The translations under genes were made by a program, and so were the position numbers. DNA of 64,000 bases from Manis javanica (taxonomy: Eukaryota > Chordata > Mammalia > Pholidota > Manidae): contig NC_133157.1 in assembly GCF_040802235.1 (NCBI RefSeq), positions 87,468,001 to 87,532,000 on the forward strand. The letters run 5' to 3'. The first letter of the stretch is position 1. Every line of letters starts with the position of its first letter. Shown here piece after piece: positions 12,748-25,639 of the stretch. Under the pieces are notes generated by a model. It did not search any database, had not been told where the DNA came from, and saw nothing but the letters and a program-made list of their open reading frames with translations.

Positions 12748-15640
12748 CTTTTTTTTTTAAGCTTCAAGGTGTTTAATATTTTACAATTTGAAGGAAAACA
12801 AACCCATTATATAAATTTCAATAACACCCATAACTATATACAAAAACTGTACAGGAGAATTATGGATTGTATAGAAACTCATGTACATCAATGGTATCAG
12901 TTTTTCTTAAGAAGAGTAAAATTTTAACACCACTATTAATGTAAACAGAAGTTCAAAAACCATTACATGTTATACCCTCCAGTTCTGCAGTAAAAAAAAA
13001 TTCTACGTATTACCACATTTCAACCAAAAAACAAATCACATCTGTTTTCTTTTGTTCAGGAGCAGTTTGTAACAAAGTATGTTAACCTTCCCCATCATGC
13101 CCATGAGGTGTGCTATAATCTCATCAACGAAATTTCTCTTTTGAAAAAATGTCTCTTAGGAGGCATTAAAAAGAGAATTGGTGGAAATTATTTCCACAAA
13201 GGAACGAAATAAAAGCAAGTTTTGCATTTAATAATGAGTATACTGTTAGAATGTAGATTGTGTTAGTGAAAAAAATGGAGATTCAATTTCTTGAGTAGCT
13301 TTGTATATCTGAAACATGAAGCCACCACTGTATCTAAAATTGAGTCTGAAAAATGGGTAACAAAATTAACCATAACAATTTTTCATCACACAATGAAGCT
13401 TTTAAAAAGTATACAACTGCTAAATTTGCATTAGAAATATTGGCAGATTATCTAAAACTTTAAACCACATAGTATTGTTACTAAGCTGGTTGGAAAAAAT
13501 ACAAAGAAACATACATTTTCATTCATTTGGAAAATGTCAAATTTTATGTACTAATACACAATCTCTTCACTTTTTTTGATCTACAAATGAACACAATGCC
13601 TGGTTATCTTCAGGCAAACACGTTGTTCAGAATTCAATAACCAAAGCAAACAAACAACAATAAACCCTATTGGAAATACACAGATGAATCTCTTTAAAGG
13701 TTTCTATTCTTTAGCAATCTTTAATGATTTCAAAACTTGCAGCTTTAAATCTTTTATCATCATCTCTAACTTCTGTCTTGCCTCCTGTTCCTGTCTATGT
13801 TCATCTTGGTGTTCTTGTCTATCAGCCTCGGCATGGTCCAATCTGTCTCAGTTCTGCCAACTGTGCTGCATTTTCAGCATCTGTCTTTTTCTAAATTTGA
13901 GTCACAGGTACATTTTTGCTTCATTACCTGCTCTAGCTTTTTCTCTAAATCTTACTGTTCAATATAAAATTCCTCCGTTCTTTGTGCATGTTCATTCTGC
14001 AAAGACTCAAGCTCTTTGTGCAAATTCTGCTGTTCTTCAGTGAGTTCCTTCATAGCTTTTGAACTACTCAACATTTCAACTTCCATCTGAAGTTGTTGCT
14101 TCTCTTGCAAAATTGAGTTCAGTTTCTCCTGTTGTTTTATGTAAGTTCTCATTACTTCTTCCACGACTTTTCCCTTATCATCCTCACAGATGACGTCTCT
14201 GACCAGAAGTGGAGATGAGGCCACAGCATCATGGCCAGTCACTGCCTTGCGTGTGTGAGTTGAAACTGGTAGACTCAGGTTTCTTTTCATTTGTAGAATC
14301 ACTTGAGATTGATGGATCAAAACGGCTACATAATTCTCTACTTGTTTTTAAATCCATTATCTCTTGTTTCTCTAGTGAGACATCTGGATAAGACACAGAT
14401 TTTTGGTGTTTCCAACTACTATGAGGCTTCTCTGCCTGTCTTGGTCTGATCCTACTTGCCTCTGTCTTTGTGACCTCTTTAGACTGGGATACAGCAGCAG
14501 TAGGGGACATATTTGGGGCAACCAGTTTATCACACAGGTACAAATAGTAGCTGGGGTATAAAAATGAATGTGTCTGAGAAACATGGTCACCTTCCTGCTT
14601 TATAACAGGATACCATGGCTGTAATTCCATTCCTGATAATGCATCTAACTTGGATTGAATTCTCTTTCCATTTCTCAGGCTAAATTTCTCCTTCATTTCT
14701 TCAAAATTATTTTCAGTTTCTTTTCTTCAGGTGTCCCTAAGTACTTCTGCTTCATGTGAAGATAGCAATGCCATTCGGCTGATTCAAAGCCCCAGTGGTA
14801 AGTCCTTTTGTCAGGTGATCTATGAGAATGCATCACAAATGTCTGGGGCGCAAACATTCCACAGCATTCCAGATGCTGAATACACGGTGCATCAGGCTGA
14901 ACATAGAACTGGGGTGCAAATAGACCCTGACATTTGCTGAAGCATTCATGTTCCACTTGAAATGCACTGCCAGTTTCCTTTAACTGGGCCAATGAGTTTT
15001 TAGCAGGAAGTATGCTACCACTTTGTGGAAAAGTGCATGGCCGCAATAAAGTGTTACCAAGTCTTTGTGCATTTAGTTAATGTGATCAGTCCACAAGATG
15101 GGGCCTTGAATGGAAGTATTCCCCAACCTTTAAGATATGAAGCTGGTCTAAAGTACACCTTGAACAACAGATGTACAATTCATCACAGACTGTATTTATT
15201 TGCTGGAGTGAAAATTCTCGGAGAACAGAATTTAAGACTTGGGCAGAGTCTCTTTTTTGCTCCAGCCTGAGTGCAAGATATAGACTCCCCTTCCAACACA
15301 GTCTGGGTGAGTTCTGTGGAGCTATCAGAAGGGATGAGGAGTGGACTAGGAAGAACTTGAGATGGGAGAGGGAGAAATACAGTAGGTGACATATGCTTCC
15401 TTGGGAATATCGAGCAGAAAATGCTGCTGGTCCACCCAGGGAGTTCTGACTACTTAGATGGAATTGTGCCAAAGTGTGTTTCAAACTGGGATTTAAATGT
15501 AAAGCTTCAGGCACAGAAGCACAGGTTCCTTTGACATGCTCCCCATCCGGTTATCATCATTTTTCCATTTACATGAATGTCTGTCATCATTTTTTCACTG
15601 GAGGGCTGCTATCATCTCCCGTCTCTTGTCCTGACAGCTG
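12748..15640 (-). pseudogene. SKIL: Processed pseudogene of SKIL (SnoN)
   Basis: This is an intronless copy of the SKI-like proto-oncogene mRNA, whose protein is a nuclear SMAD corepressor. On the minus strand the following can be read in order: MTDIHVNGK-type N-terminal codons near 15,570; [19 protein letters not shown] (15,514); the DACH-type Ski/Sno domain with [17 protein letters not shown] (~15,150); the SAND-like domain with [20 protein letters not shown] (~14,840); the [14 protein letters not shown] segment (~14,590); and the coiled-coil tail [15 protein letters not shown] (~14,150), down to a stop at 13,704-13,706. About 950 bp of 3' UTR and a poly(A) (T-run at 12,751-12,760) follow. 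Frames shift several times (15,514, 15,392, 15,046, 14,696 and 14,320 start in different frames), so it is not functional. Absence of introns plus poly(A) indicates L1-mediated retrocopying. The first ~25 codons are too diverged to place. Assignment rests on recalled family sequence, not a search. Confidence 0.9.
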
Positions 15641-18600
15641 TGTGGCCTTCGAGTGAAGTCCCGTCCATTGCCTTCATTCTCTTCATGACCTAGATGAGTA
15701 TTTGTGCCCTAAACGGGAAAGGCTAGATAAAAAATATGTCATACAAAGAGTGATAAGCTTGTAAAGAGTGATGACTTGCAGAGGAGTAATGAGCCCTCTA
15801 CCAGCTGGATTTAACTTCAGATTTATGAATAACTGGTTTACTCTTAGAAGTAAAATTTCACAGCATGCAGCTGATGAATGGCTGGGCTTGCTGATGTGTT
15901 TACAGTACCAGTTTTCTTAGTGCAGAAGTACTTGATTCATTAGAGTTTTGTGAAAAACCTGGAACATATTTCCCTATTGAAATGATATAATAAATGGTGG
16001 CTAAGCTTCAGAAACCTGCTTAATCCAAAATATGTCTTAGATATACTAATTTTTCCACTTTATTGTCAAGACTCGAGGATGGTGGATCACAAATCATTTA
16101 GCTGCACTGTCGGTCTCTGGAACACGATCCTTCCAACACTGTATCCTTCTCTCTTTCCCCCTGCAAGACAAGCACATGTTCCCTCTTTTCTCCCGCATGC
16201 AGACGGTGAGAAATCGTTTTTCCTCTTGACATTTTTCCCTCTGACTGAAGGTTATGAAGGAGCTTTTGCTCTCCCCCCAACTGGGTGTTCAAAAGCCCCA
16301 TTGGACAGGCCTGAGTTTGGGATGGGGGTTCCCAGGGTGGGTTAGTGGGCAGGTCAGGGGTGGAGAGATGGGGCTAACCTCACAGGGGGGGCAAGCAGCC
16401 TCACTGTCCCCAGTCTGGGGTGGAAATAACCCAGAGCAGTGTTGATTGGGGCCACCTTGAGTTCATTCAGCCGTATTTCTGAGTAAGTGTACCCAGACAC
16501 TACACTGCCCCAGAGCAGCTTCTCCAGTAAACTCTAGTTTGTGTGAAAATGACAGTTTGGCGCAGGAGAGCTCAGGGTCAGTTTTCTCTCTGTGGAGCGC
16601 ACAGCCATGGCTGTCCCTGGCATCAGACAGTCTTCTCATCGCCGCTCCAGATTCCGGCCGGTCAGGAGCTCCCCTTCTGAATGTAACTTGGAGCTCCCAC
16701 GCACACACAGAAGCTGTGGGGCCCAGGGAGGGAGCCCCCCCCCAGCTCAGACCTAGCTCTGGTTGTTGTTAGCCCTTTGCTTGGACTTGGACCTGGTGTG
16801 GACAGTATTTTATATCAAACTAGAAAAACACAAATTGGATTATCTCCCCTCCAATTTTCATTTGGGCTGCTTTGTTTTTTAACTACTTCTAGAAATGGTC
16901 ATTTTTCTTATCACCCAGCTTCATTCATCACATTTACTAATCTCTTAAATATCTTTTTTTCAGGTTTACAGTGATAGTCTGACAGGATCTAGAGCTAAAG
17001 GACACTCAGGTTCTTCACTTATCAAGCCGGATGGCATCCTTAGAGGGAAGGGGGAGTCTAGCTTGGGCTGGTGCTCCTCAGTGTGGTGAAAGGTGTCCCC
17101 AAGGAGGGGGAACTGAAAGGGTGTGAGGCAGAGGCCGAGGCAGACAGCGGGACTACTGCACCAGGTGGCCTCTCCCACGTAACCCAACAGCCACATTTCC
17201 AGAACATCAGGTAAATCTGTTTGACCATCCCTCTGTCCAACTGAACAGACATACACTGAGTAACAAAAACAAAAATATGAATTTTTTAATACAGTATTTT
17301 TAGGGAATAAGGTAGTGATGTTCCCCAGCCAGTGTGAGTAATCAGGGACTGTCTGTGGATCAAACATTGATACAGCCAGTTCCCAGGAAAGCAAAAACCT
17401 GGGGATATGTTGAAAATATGTATCATGAATAAGTTATTAATTTCCTGCTCGTCTAAGCAGATTAACCAAAAAATACAGAGAAATGGGAGGATGGCAGCAA
17501 AAGAAATAAGCAGGTATTACTGGCAAACACAAAATCATGAATAACTTTGTATTTCTGAGGCAGAGGCAGGGGCATTTCATCTTGGAAAGGTCTCCATGGC
17601 TCCCCAGTATTTCTAATAATGGCAGAAAAAATGAAAATTTTCAAAGATACATTGGCACCTCCAAATGGCTGATGGGACTGAGCTGGAGAATGCATTAGGT
17701 CACCTACATGCTAACCATTTAGGTTCTCTTTTTATGGGAACTTAACTAAACACCTGTCCATGTCCCCAGCCCTTATTAATATCCCTGGTGAGAGATTCTC
17801 TAGGAAAGGTTACAGAGTAAAACGCCACCTAACAGACCTTCAGTAAATCTTCCTCTTCGTTGGGCAAATGGCCAGCTGAAATAAGCCTTTGCATCATTTT
17901 GCATTTTAAGAATAAGGCCTTGGCTTTTAAAGTTGATGGTCACAGTAAAGCTAAGAGAAGTGGATAGTGAATGAATAAGAGAAAATTTTTAGAAAGCAAG
18001 TTAAAGAACAGTTTTGAACAGGGCAGGTTTTTTCCAATTATTTGATACAGGAAACTGTGAAGCACACATTGGAAAGATTTCTCATTACCAGCCTTGAGGC
18101 AATTCACATGCTTTTTGCAAAGCTGTTATAAACTGACAAATAAGATGGATGACGTTGGAACATACACGTAGTGTGAAAACAGTGCAGAAGGCAATGATCC
18201 ACATCAACTGGGAAAACGTGCAGTTACAGAGATGCCCAGCATCTCCAAGACTTCTGAACGGTGTAGCTTTGATAAGGAATCAAGACCTGACTTTTATATT
18301 AATTTTCCTGAAGATGATGCCATCTTCTACTACCTGTCATGCTTCTGTTATTCCTGTCAGGGCCCCTGAGTGAAACTTAAGATGAGTAGCACAGATCATT
18401 AATAACTATGTAAGTGAATCCTCTAATTTTAAAGTAGCAGAATGCTAAATTATATTACATGACATTTAATGATATTAAAACAATTGATTCCTACTTCCTT
18501 AGACTTCAAAATAATCTCCAGGAAAGTGTAACATCTTCTGACCAGTACAGTTCCGTATCGTCCATGTCAGCACCCCTGTTATTCTAGGATGGTGTTCTGC

Positions 18601-18820
18601 CCAAACACTGCTCTGCACCCTTGCTGTTCGGCGTGCAGTGCTGGAGTCTGCGTGGGTCTGTCCTTGGGAACATCCACTGTCCTCACCCCTCACCTCCTGA
18701 ATTCCTGCCCACTGACCCCGTGGACACGCAGAGGGCCTGGAAGGCAGGGTGCATGTGTCGAGCTGGACAGAGGTATACCCAAGATCAGTGAGCCACGGGA
18801 CGGTCAGACCAGTTCTGCGC
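15641..18820. other. Intergenic, nothing recognised
   Basis: This is unique-looking AT-moderate sequence. Short open frames (e.g. 16,079-16,345 and 16,966-17,394) show no domain, no codon bias I can see, and overlap one another on both strands. Confidence 0.5.
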
Positions 18821-18930
18821 CACATTGGGTGAGGGGCTCTGCGCACATCACTTCACTTCTCTGAGCTTTAGTTCCCTCATCCTTAAAATGACTGTAATAA
18901 AGCTTATTTTGCATGATGGTTCTAAGACAT
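18821..18930 (+). mobile_element. MIR-like SINE remnant
   Basis: 'acatcacttcacttctctg' followed by 'agctttagttccctcatcc', 'aaaatgactgtaataa' is the MIR core in sense orientation. Confidence 0.7.
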
Positions 18931-19139
18931 AAATTGCTTATTAGGGTCTGGTTAAATTATAGCTACAATAAGCATGGTTTAGTTGTGAGTGTGGCAAAAT
19001 TAGTTGTGCTTACGTCCAGCTGTTTATCCAATTTTAGCTCCCAGGTGAACAAGGCAGATTTCTTTTTAGAGAAGAAAGGGGCTAGAAGTTGTTTTGGTAC
19101 AGGTGGATCTTAAATTTCAGAACCCACCTTAGCTGGTAA

Positions 19140-19290
19140 ATTGTAAAATTATAAGTCATTTATTTAACTTTATTGAGTCTCAGTTTCTGCTTGTTTCCAA
19201 TGGTGCCGATAATGGCTGCCTTATCTATTTTACAGCACTGTTCCTGGGGAAGATTAGCAGAGGTAAGTGCTTTGATCAGGTAAAAGCCTT
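19140..19290 (+). mobile_element. MIR-like SINE remnant (weak)
   Basis: 'attgagtctcagtttctgc', then 'gataatggctgccttatc' and 'agattagcagaggtaagtgc' follow the order of the MIR 3' half. It is diverged. Confidence 0.45.
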
Positions 19291-19419
19291 ACTGTATATT
19301 AATCATATTCCTTTTACTGTTCACAGAGCATATTACAAACACTTAGTATGAAAGGGACAAACTTCTCTGTTTACCCCTTCCCTTCTCCATCTCATTGGAA
19401 TTAGCTCTTCAATCTTTGG

Positions 19420-19431
19420 GCCCCTATTATT
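19420..19431. repeat. Target site duplication GCCCCTATTATT, left
   Basis: It is identical to 27,672-27,683 and lies directly before the T-run that is the poly(A) of the minus-strand L1. Confidence 0.75.
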
Positions 19432-19448
19432 ATTATTTTTTTTTTTTT

Positions 19449-21255
19449 GAGAGGGCATCTCTCGTATTTATTGATCAAATGGTTGTTAACAACAATAAAA
19501 TTGTGTATAGGGGAGTCAATGCTCAATGCACAATCATTAATCCATCCCCAGCCTAATTCTCGTCAGTCTCCAATCTTCTGAAGCATAAAGAACAAGTTCT
19601 TACATGGTGACCAAATTCTTGCATAGTGAATAAGTTCTTACATGGTGAACAGTACAAGGGCAGTCATCACAAAAACTTTCAGTTTTGATCACTCATTATG
19701 AACTATAAACAATCAGGTCAAATATGAATATTCATTTGATTTTTATACTTGATTTATATGTGAATCCCACATTTCTCCCTTTATTAATATTATTATTATT
19801 TTCTTAATAAAATGCTGAAGTGGTAGGTAGATGCAAGATAAAGGTAGAAAACATAGTTTAGTGTTGTAAGAGAGCAAATGTAGATGATCAGGTGTGTGCC
19901 TGTAGACTATGTGTTAATCCAAGCTAGGCAAGGGCAATAAAACATCCACGGATGCAGAAGATTTCTCTCAAAACTGGGGGGGTGAGGTTCTAAGCCTCAC
20001 CTCTGTTGATCCCCAATTTCTCACCTGATGGTCCCCCTGCGACTGTGCCTGTCTTAGGTTGTTCCTCCCTTGAGGGATCTTACCCGTCTCTGGCTAACCA
20101 GTCATCTTCTGGGGCCATACAGGGAAATGTAAAGTTGGTAAGTGAGAGAGAAGCCATATTGTTTGAAAAGGTTAGCTTTTTACTTCTTTGCAGATTTATG
20201 CCCTGTGGCTTCTATGCCCAGCATTTGTCTTGAGGTATCTTTACCACTTGGAGGAGTTACGATACTCGGTGAATTCGATATGAGGCATGAATTCTATTTA
20301 AGGGATGTAATTAGGAAGGAAGAAGAAAAGCTATAGAGGTAGCAGACAGAAGGAAACATGGGAAGATTGATTATTTCTTTGACATATCTTCTTGTAGGGT
20401 AACTTAAGCATGTATAAGTTTTAAACTACTAATTATATTGCGCACACACATTAACATAATATGAATACAGTTACATAACCAAAGCAGATCTATAATTACC
20501 AGCCATATCCAGTGATGCCAAGAAAACCAGTTAGGCACCCTAGGCATTTGTCCACCCTAGGCATTACATCTATGATATAATGGATATTGTCCAACCGTAC
20601 TTGAACAGTCTGAGAGAAATCAGACAAAGTGAAACAACCCATTCCTGGGAACTGTTCACATCCCATATGTTCTTTTAACAGTGGTTAGTCTGTAGTTGTA
20701 AGATTTTGGAGCGCTACAACTTGCACTTCTCCTAATTCTTGGTTGAGTTCCAACAGTATAGATCCAGTCAAATTTGTTGTTTTACTGTATGCACAGGCCA
20801 GCTTAGATATCTCCTTCATTCCAACGGCAAGTCCAGGAACCGGTGGGATGAATGCAGCTACAACTGCAGCATCGCCTGGATCTTTGTTGAGGTTTTTTGA
20901 TGATCATCTTCTGGTATGTCTTTTCCAGAGAGTGCTGATGTTGGAAGTTCTTCTTCATATCGTATCTTAGTTCATTTTCTGGGTAGCCAAATTAGGCTTT
21001 GATCCTCTGTATAAACACAAACAGACCCTTTGCCCGCACTTTGATATGCCCTTTATACCATTGTGTAGAACTCATTGGAGGCCACCACACAGGAACTGCT
21101 TTTTTTGTTTGTTTTAAGAGAAAGGAATATTATTAGAAAAGTGTACGTCCATAGCCGATCATCTGACATCCTTTAAGTGATCAAAATTAAGGATATTTAA
21201 AGGATGCATTAATTGATTTACAGTTAGTTTTATCCTATCATGAGTAATCCCCCTT
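19449..21255 (-). repeat. Extra 3' segment of the L1 beyond the internal A-rich tract
   Basis: This segment lies between the usual end of the L1 3' UTR (~21,282) and the terminal poly(A). On the minus strand it ends with AATAAA (plus strand TTTATT at 19,470) about 20 nt before the poly(A). It contains local repeats of 'agttcttacatggtga' (about 19,594-19,650). Two readings fit: a 3' transduction by readthrough to a downstream polyadenylation signal, or a long-3'-UTR L1 subfamily. I have the impression that similar sequence is dispersed in some mammals, which would favour the second. Confidence 0.6.
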
Positions 21256-21613
21256 CTCTTTCTTTCTTTCTTTTCTTTTTTTGGTTATCTTTAATCTACA
21301 CTTACATGAAGAATATTATGTTCACTAGGCTCTCCCCTATACCAGGTCCCCCCTATAAACCCCTTTACAGTCACTGTCCATCAGCATAGCAAAATGTTGT
21401 AAAATCACTACTTGTCTTCTCTGTCTTGTACAGCCCTCCCCTTTCTCCCACCCCCCAATGCATGCTAATCTTAATACCCCTTTTCTTCTTCCCCCACCTC
21501 ATCCCTCCCTATCCACCCATCCTCCCCAGTCCCTTTCCCTTTGGTACCTGTTAGTCCATTCTTGGGTTCTGTACTTCCACTGCTGTTTTGTTCCTTCAGA
21601 TTTTCCTTTGTTC

Positions 21614-24600
21614 TTATACTCCACAGATGAGTGAAATCATTTGGTATTTCTCTTTCTCCGCTTGGCTTATTTCACTGAGCATAATACCCTCCAGCTCCAT
21701 CCATGTTGCTGCAAATGGTAGGATTTGCCCTCTTCTTATGGCTGAGTAGTATTCCATTGTGTATATGTACCACATCTTCTTTATCCATTCATCTACCGAT
21801 GGACATTTAGGTTGCTTCCAATTCTTGGCTATTGTAAATAGTGCTGCCATAAACATAGGGGTGCATCTGTCTTTCTCAAACTTGATTGCTGCGTTCTTAG
21901 GGTAAATTCCTAGGAGTGGACTTCCTGGGTCAAATGGTAAGTCTGTTTTGAGCTTTCTGATGAACCTCCATACTGCTTACCACAATGGTTGAACTAATTT
22001 ACATTCCCACCAGCAGTGTAGGAGGGTTCCCCTTTCTCCACAGCCTCGCCAACATTTGTTGTTGTTTGTCTTTTGGATGGCAGCCATCCTTACTGGTGTG
22101 TGGTGATACCTCATTGTAGTTTTAATTTGCATTTCTCTGATAATTAGCGATGTGGAGCATCTTTTCATGTGTCTGTTGGCCATCTGTATTTCTTTTTTGG
22201 AGAACTGTCTGTTCAGTTCCTCTGCCCATTTTTTAATTGGATTATTTGAGTTTTGTTTGTTGAGGCATGTGAGCTCTTTATCTATTTTGGACGTCAAGCC
22301 TTTATCGGATCTGTCATTTACAAATATATTCTCCCATACTGTAGGGTTCCTTTTTGTTCTATTGATGGTGTCTTTTGCTGTACAGAAGCTTTTCAGCTTA
22401 ATATAGTCCCACTTGTCCATTTTTGCTCTTGTTTTCCTTGCCCGGGGAGGTATGTTCAAGAAGAGGTCACTCATGTTTATGTCTAAGAGGTTTTGCCTAT
22501 GTTTTTTTCCAAGAGTTTAATGGTTTCATGACTTACATTCAGGTCTTTGATCCATTTTGAATTTACTTTTGTATATGGGGTTAGACAATGGTCCAGTTTC
22601 ATTCTCCTACATGTAGCTGTCCAGTTTTGCCAGCACCGTCTGTTGAAGAGACTGTCATTTCGCCATTGTATGTCCATGGCTCCTTTATCAAATATTAATT
22701 GACCATATATGTTAGGGTTAATGTCTGGAGTCTCTAGTCTGTTCCACTGGTCTGTGGCTCTGTTCTTGTGCCAGTACCAAATTGTCTTGATTACTATGGC
22801 TTTATACTAGAGCTTGAAGTTGGGGAGTGAGATCTCCCCTACTTTATTCTTCTTTCTCAGGATTGCTTTGGCTATTCGGGGTCTTTGGTGTTTCCATATG
22901 AATTTTTGAATTATTTGTTCCAGTTCATTGAAGAATGTTGCTGGTAATTTGATAGGGATTGCATCAAATCTATATTTTGCTTTGGGTAGGATGGCCATTT
23001 TGACGATATTGATTCTTCCCAGCCACGAGCATGGGATGAGTTTCCATTTGTTAGTGTCCCTATTAATTTCTCTTAAGAGTGACTTGTAGTTTTCAGAGTA
23101 TAGGTCATTCACTTCTTTGGTTAGATTTATTCCTAGGTATTTTATTCTTTTTGATGCAATTGTGAATGGAATTGTTTTCCTGATTTCTCTTTGTATTGGC
23201 TCATTGTTAGTGTATAGGAAAGCTACAGATTTCTGTGTGTAAATTTTGTATCCTGCAACTTTGCTGTATTCTGATATCAGTTCTAGTAGTTTTGGGGTGG
23301 AGTCTTTAGGGATTTTTATGTACAATATCATGTCAGCTGCAAATAGTGACAGTTTAACTTCTTTTTTACCAATCTGGATGACTTGTATTTCTTTGTTTTG
23401 TCTGATTGCTGTGGCTAGGACCTCCAGTACTATGTTAAATAGCAGTGGGGAGAGTGGGCATCCCTGTCTAGTTCCTGATCTCAGAGGAAAGCTTTCAGCT
23501 TCTCGCTGTTCAGTATAATGTTGGCTGTGGGTTTATGATATATGGTCTTTATTATGTTGAGGTACTTGCCCTCTATTCCCATTTTCCTGAGAGTTTTTAT
23601 CATGAATGGATGTTGAAGTTTGTCAAATGATGCTTTTTCAGCATCTATGGAGATGATCATGTGGTTTTTGTCTTTCTTTTTGCTGATGTGGTGGATGATG
23701 TTGATGGATTTTCGAATGTTGTACCATCCTTGCATCCCTGGGATGAATCCCACTTGGTCATGGTATATGATCCTTTTGATATACTTTTGAATTTGGTTTG
23801 CTAATATTTTGTTGAGTATTTTTGCATCTACGTTCATCAGGGATACTGGTCAGTCATTTTCTTTTTTGGTGGGGTCTTTGCCTGGTTTTGGTATTAGGGT
23901 GATGTTCGCTTCATAGAATGAGTTTGGGAATATTCCCTCCTCTTCTATTTTTTGGAACACTTTAAGGAGAATGGGTATTATGTGTTCTCTGTGTGTCTGA
24001 TAAAATTCCGAGGTAAATCCATCCGGACCCGGGTGCTTTGTTCTTGGGTAATTTTTTGATTACCATTTCAATTTCTTTGCTTGTAATTGGTTTGTTTAAC
24101 TTTTGTGTTTCTTGCTTGGTCAGTCTTGGAAGGTTGTATTTTTCTAGGAAGTTGTCCATTTCCTCTAGGTTTTTCTGCTTGTTGGCATATAGGTTTTCAT
24201 AGTAGTCATTAATAATTCTTTGTATTTCTGTGGAGTCTGTCGTGATTTTTCCATTCTCATTTCTGATTCTGTTGATTTGTGTTGATTCTCTTTTTCTCTT
24301 AATAACTTTGGCTAGAGGCTTATCTATTTTGTTTATTTTCTCAAAGAATCAGCTCTTGGTTTCATTGATTTTTGCTATTCTTGTATTCTTCACAATTTTG
24401 TTTACTTCTTCTCTGGTCTTTATTATGTCCCTCCTTCTGCTGACTTTAGGCCTCATTTGTTCTTCTTTTTCCAATTTCGATAATTGTGATGTTATACTAT
24501 TCATTTGGGATTGTTCTTCCTTCTTCAAGTGTGCCTGGATCGCTATATAATTTCCTCTTAGGACTGCTTTCGCTGCGTCCCACAGAAGTTGGGGCTTTGT

Positions 24601-25437
24601 GTTGTTGTTGTCATTTGTTTCTATATATTCCTTGATCTCTATTTTAATTTGTTCATTGATCCATTGATTATTTAGGAGCATGTTGTTAAGCCTCCATGTG
24701 TTTGTGAGCCTTTTTGTTTTCTTTGTAGAATTTATTTCTACTTTTATACCTTTGTGGTCTGAAAAATTGCTTGGTAGAATTTCAATATTTTGGATTTTGC
24801 TGAGGCTCTTTTTGTGAGCTAGTATGAGGTCTATTCTGGAGAATGTTCCATGTGCACTTGAGAAGAATGTACATCCTGTTGCTTTTGGATGTAGAGTTCT
24901 ATAGATGTCTGTTAGGTCCATCTGCTCTACTGTGTTGTTCAGTGCTTCCGGGTCCTTACTTATTTTCTGCCCAGTGCATCTATCCTTTGTGGTGAGTGGC
25001 GTGTTGAAGTCTCCTAAAATGAATGCATTGCAGTCTATTTCCCCCTTTAGTTCTGTTAGTATTTGTTTCACATATGCTGGTGCTCCTGTGTTGGGTGCAT
25101 ATATATTTAGAATGGTTATGTCCTCTTGTTGGACTGAGCCCTTTATCATTATGTAGTGTCCTTCTTTATCTCTTGTTACTTTCTTTGTTTTGTAGTCTAT
25201 TTTGTCTGATATTAGTACTGCAACCCCTGCTTTCTTCTCTTTGCTGTTTGCCTGAAATATGTTTTTCCATCCCTTGACTTTTAGTCTGTACATGTCTTTG
25301 GGTTTGAGGTGAGTATCCTGTAAGCAGCATATAGATGGGTCTTGCTTTTTTATCCATTCCATTACTCTGTGTCTTTTCATTGGTGCATTCAGTCCATTTA
25401 CATTTATGTGACTATTGAAAGATATGTACTTATTGCC
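21614..25437 (-). pseudogene. L1 ORF2 (endonuclease/reverse transcriptase), broken
   Basis: ORF2 makes the L1 endonuclease and reverse transcriptase. The frame opens upstream of the first listed Met (25,380), because NVNGLNAP codons are readable just before it. The endonuclease domain is intact in one 343-codon stretch (25,380-24,349), with GDFN and SDHKG motifs. The RT region is split over several frames (24,159-23,962; 23,837-23,481; 23,331-22,807; 22,677-22,483; 22,474-21,977; 21,856-21,614). The RT active-site motif reads F-A-A-D-M, with Ala at 23,335-23,337 where the family has the first Asp of FADD. A CX3C-type C-terminal Cys region ([18 protein letters not shown]) is present near 22,030. 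This copy cannot make active enzyme. Confidence 0.93.
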
Positions 25438-25639
25438 ATTGCAGGCTTTAAATTTATGGTTACCAAAGGTTCAAGGTTAGCCTCTTTAGTATATTACTGC
25501 CTAACTTAGCTTGCTTATTGAGCTGTTATATACACTGTCTGGAGATTCTTTTCTTCTCTCCCTTCTTATTCCTCCTCCTCCCTTCTTCATATGTTGGGTG
25601 TTTTGTTCTGTGCTCTTTCTAGGAGTGCTCCCATCTAGA

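Noticed and set aside
14209-15389. Plus-strand open frames across the SKIL region
   Set aside because: They are shadows of the minus-strand pseudogene.
19449-21255. Independent gene or lncRNA in the L1 3' extension
   Set aside because: There is no coding frame of note, and the shared 12-bp duplication and terminal poly(A) make it part of the L1 insertion.
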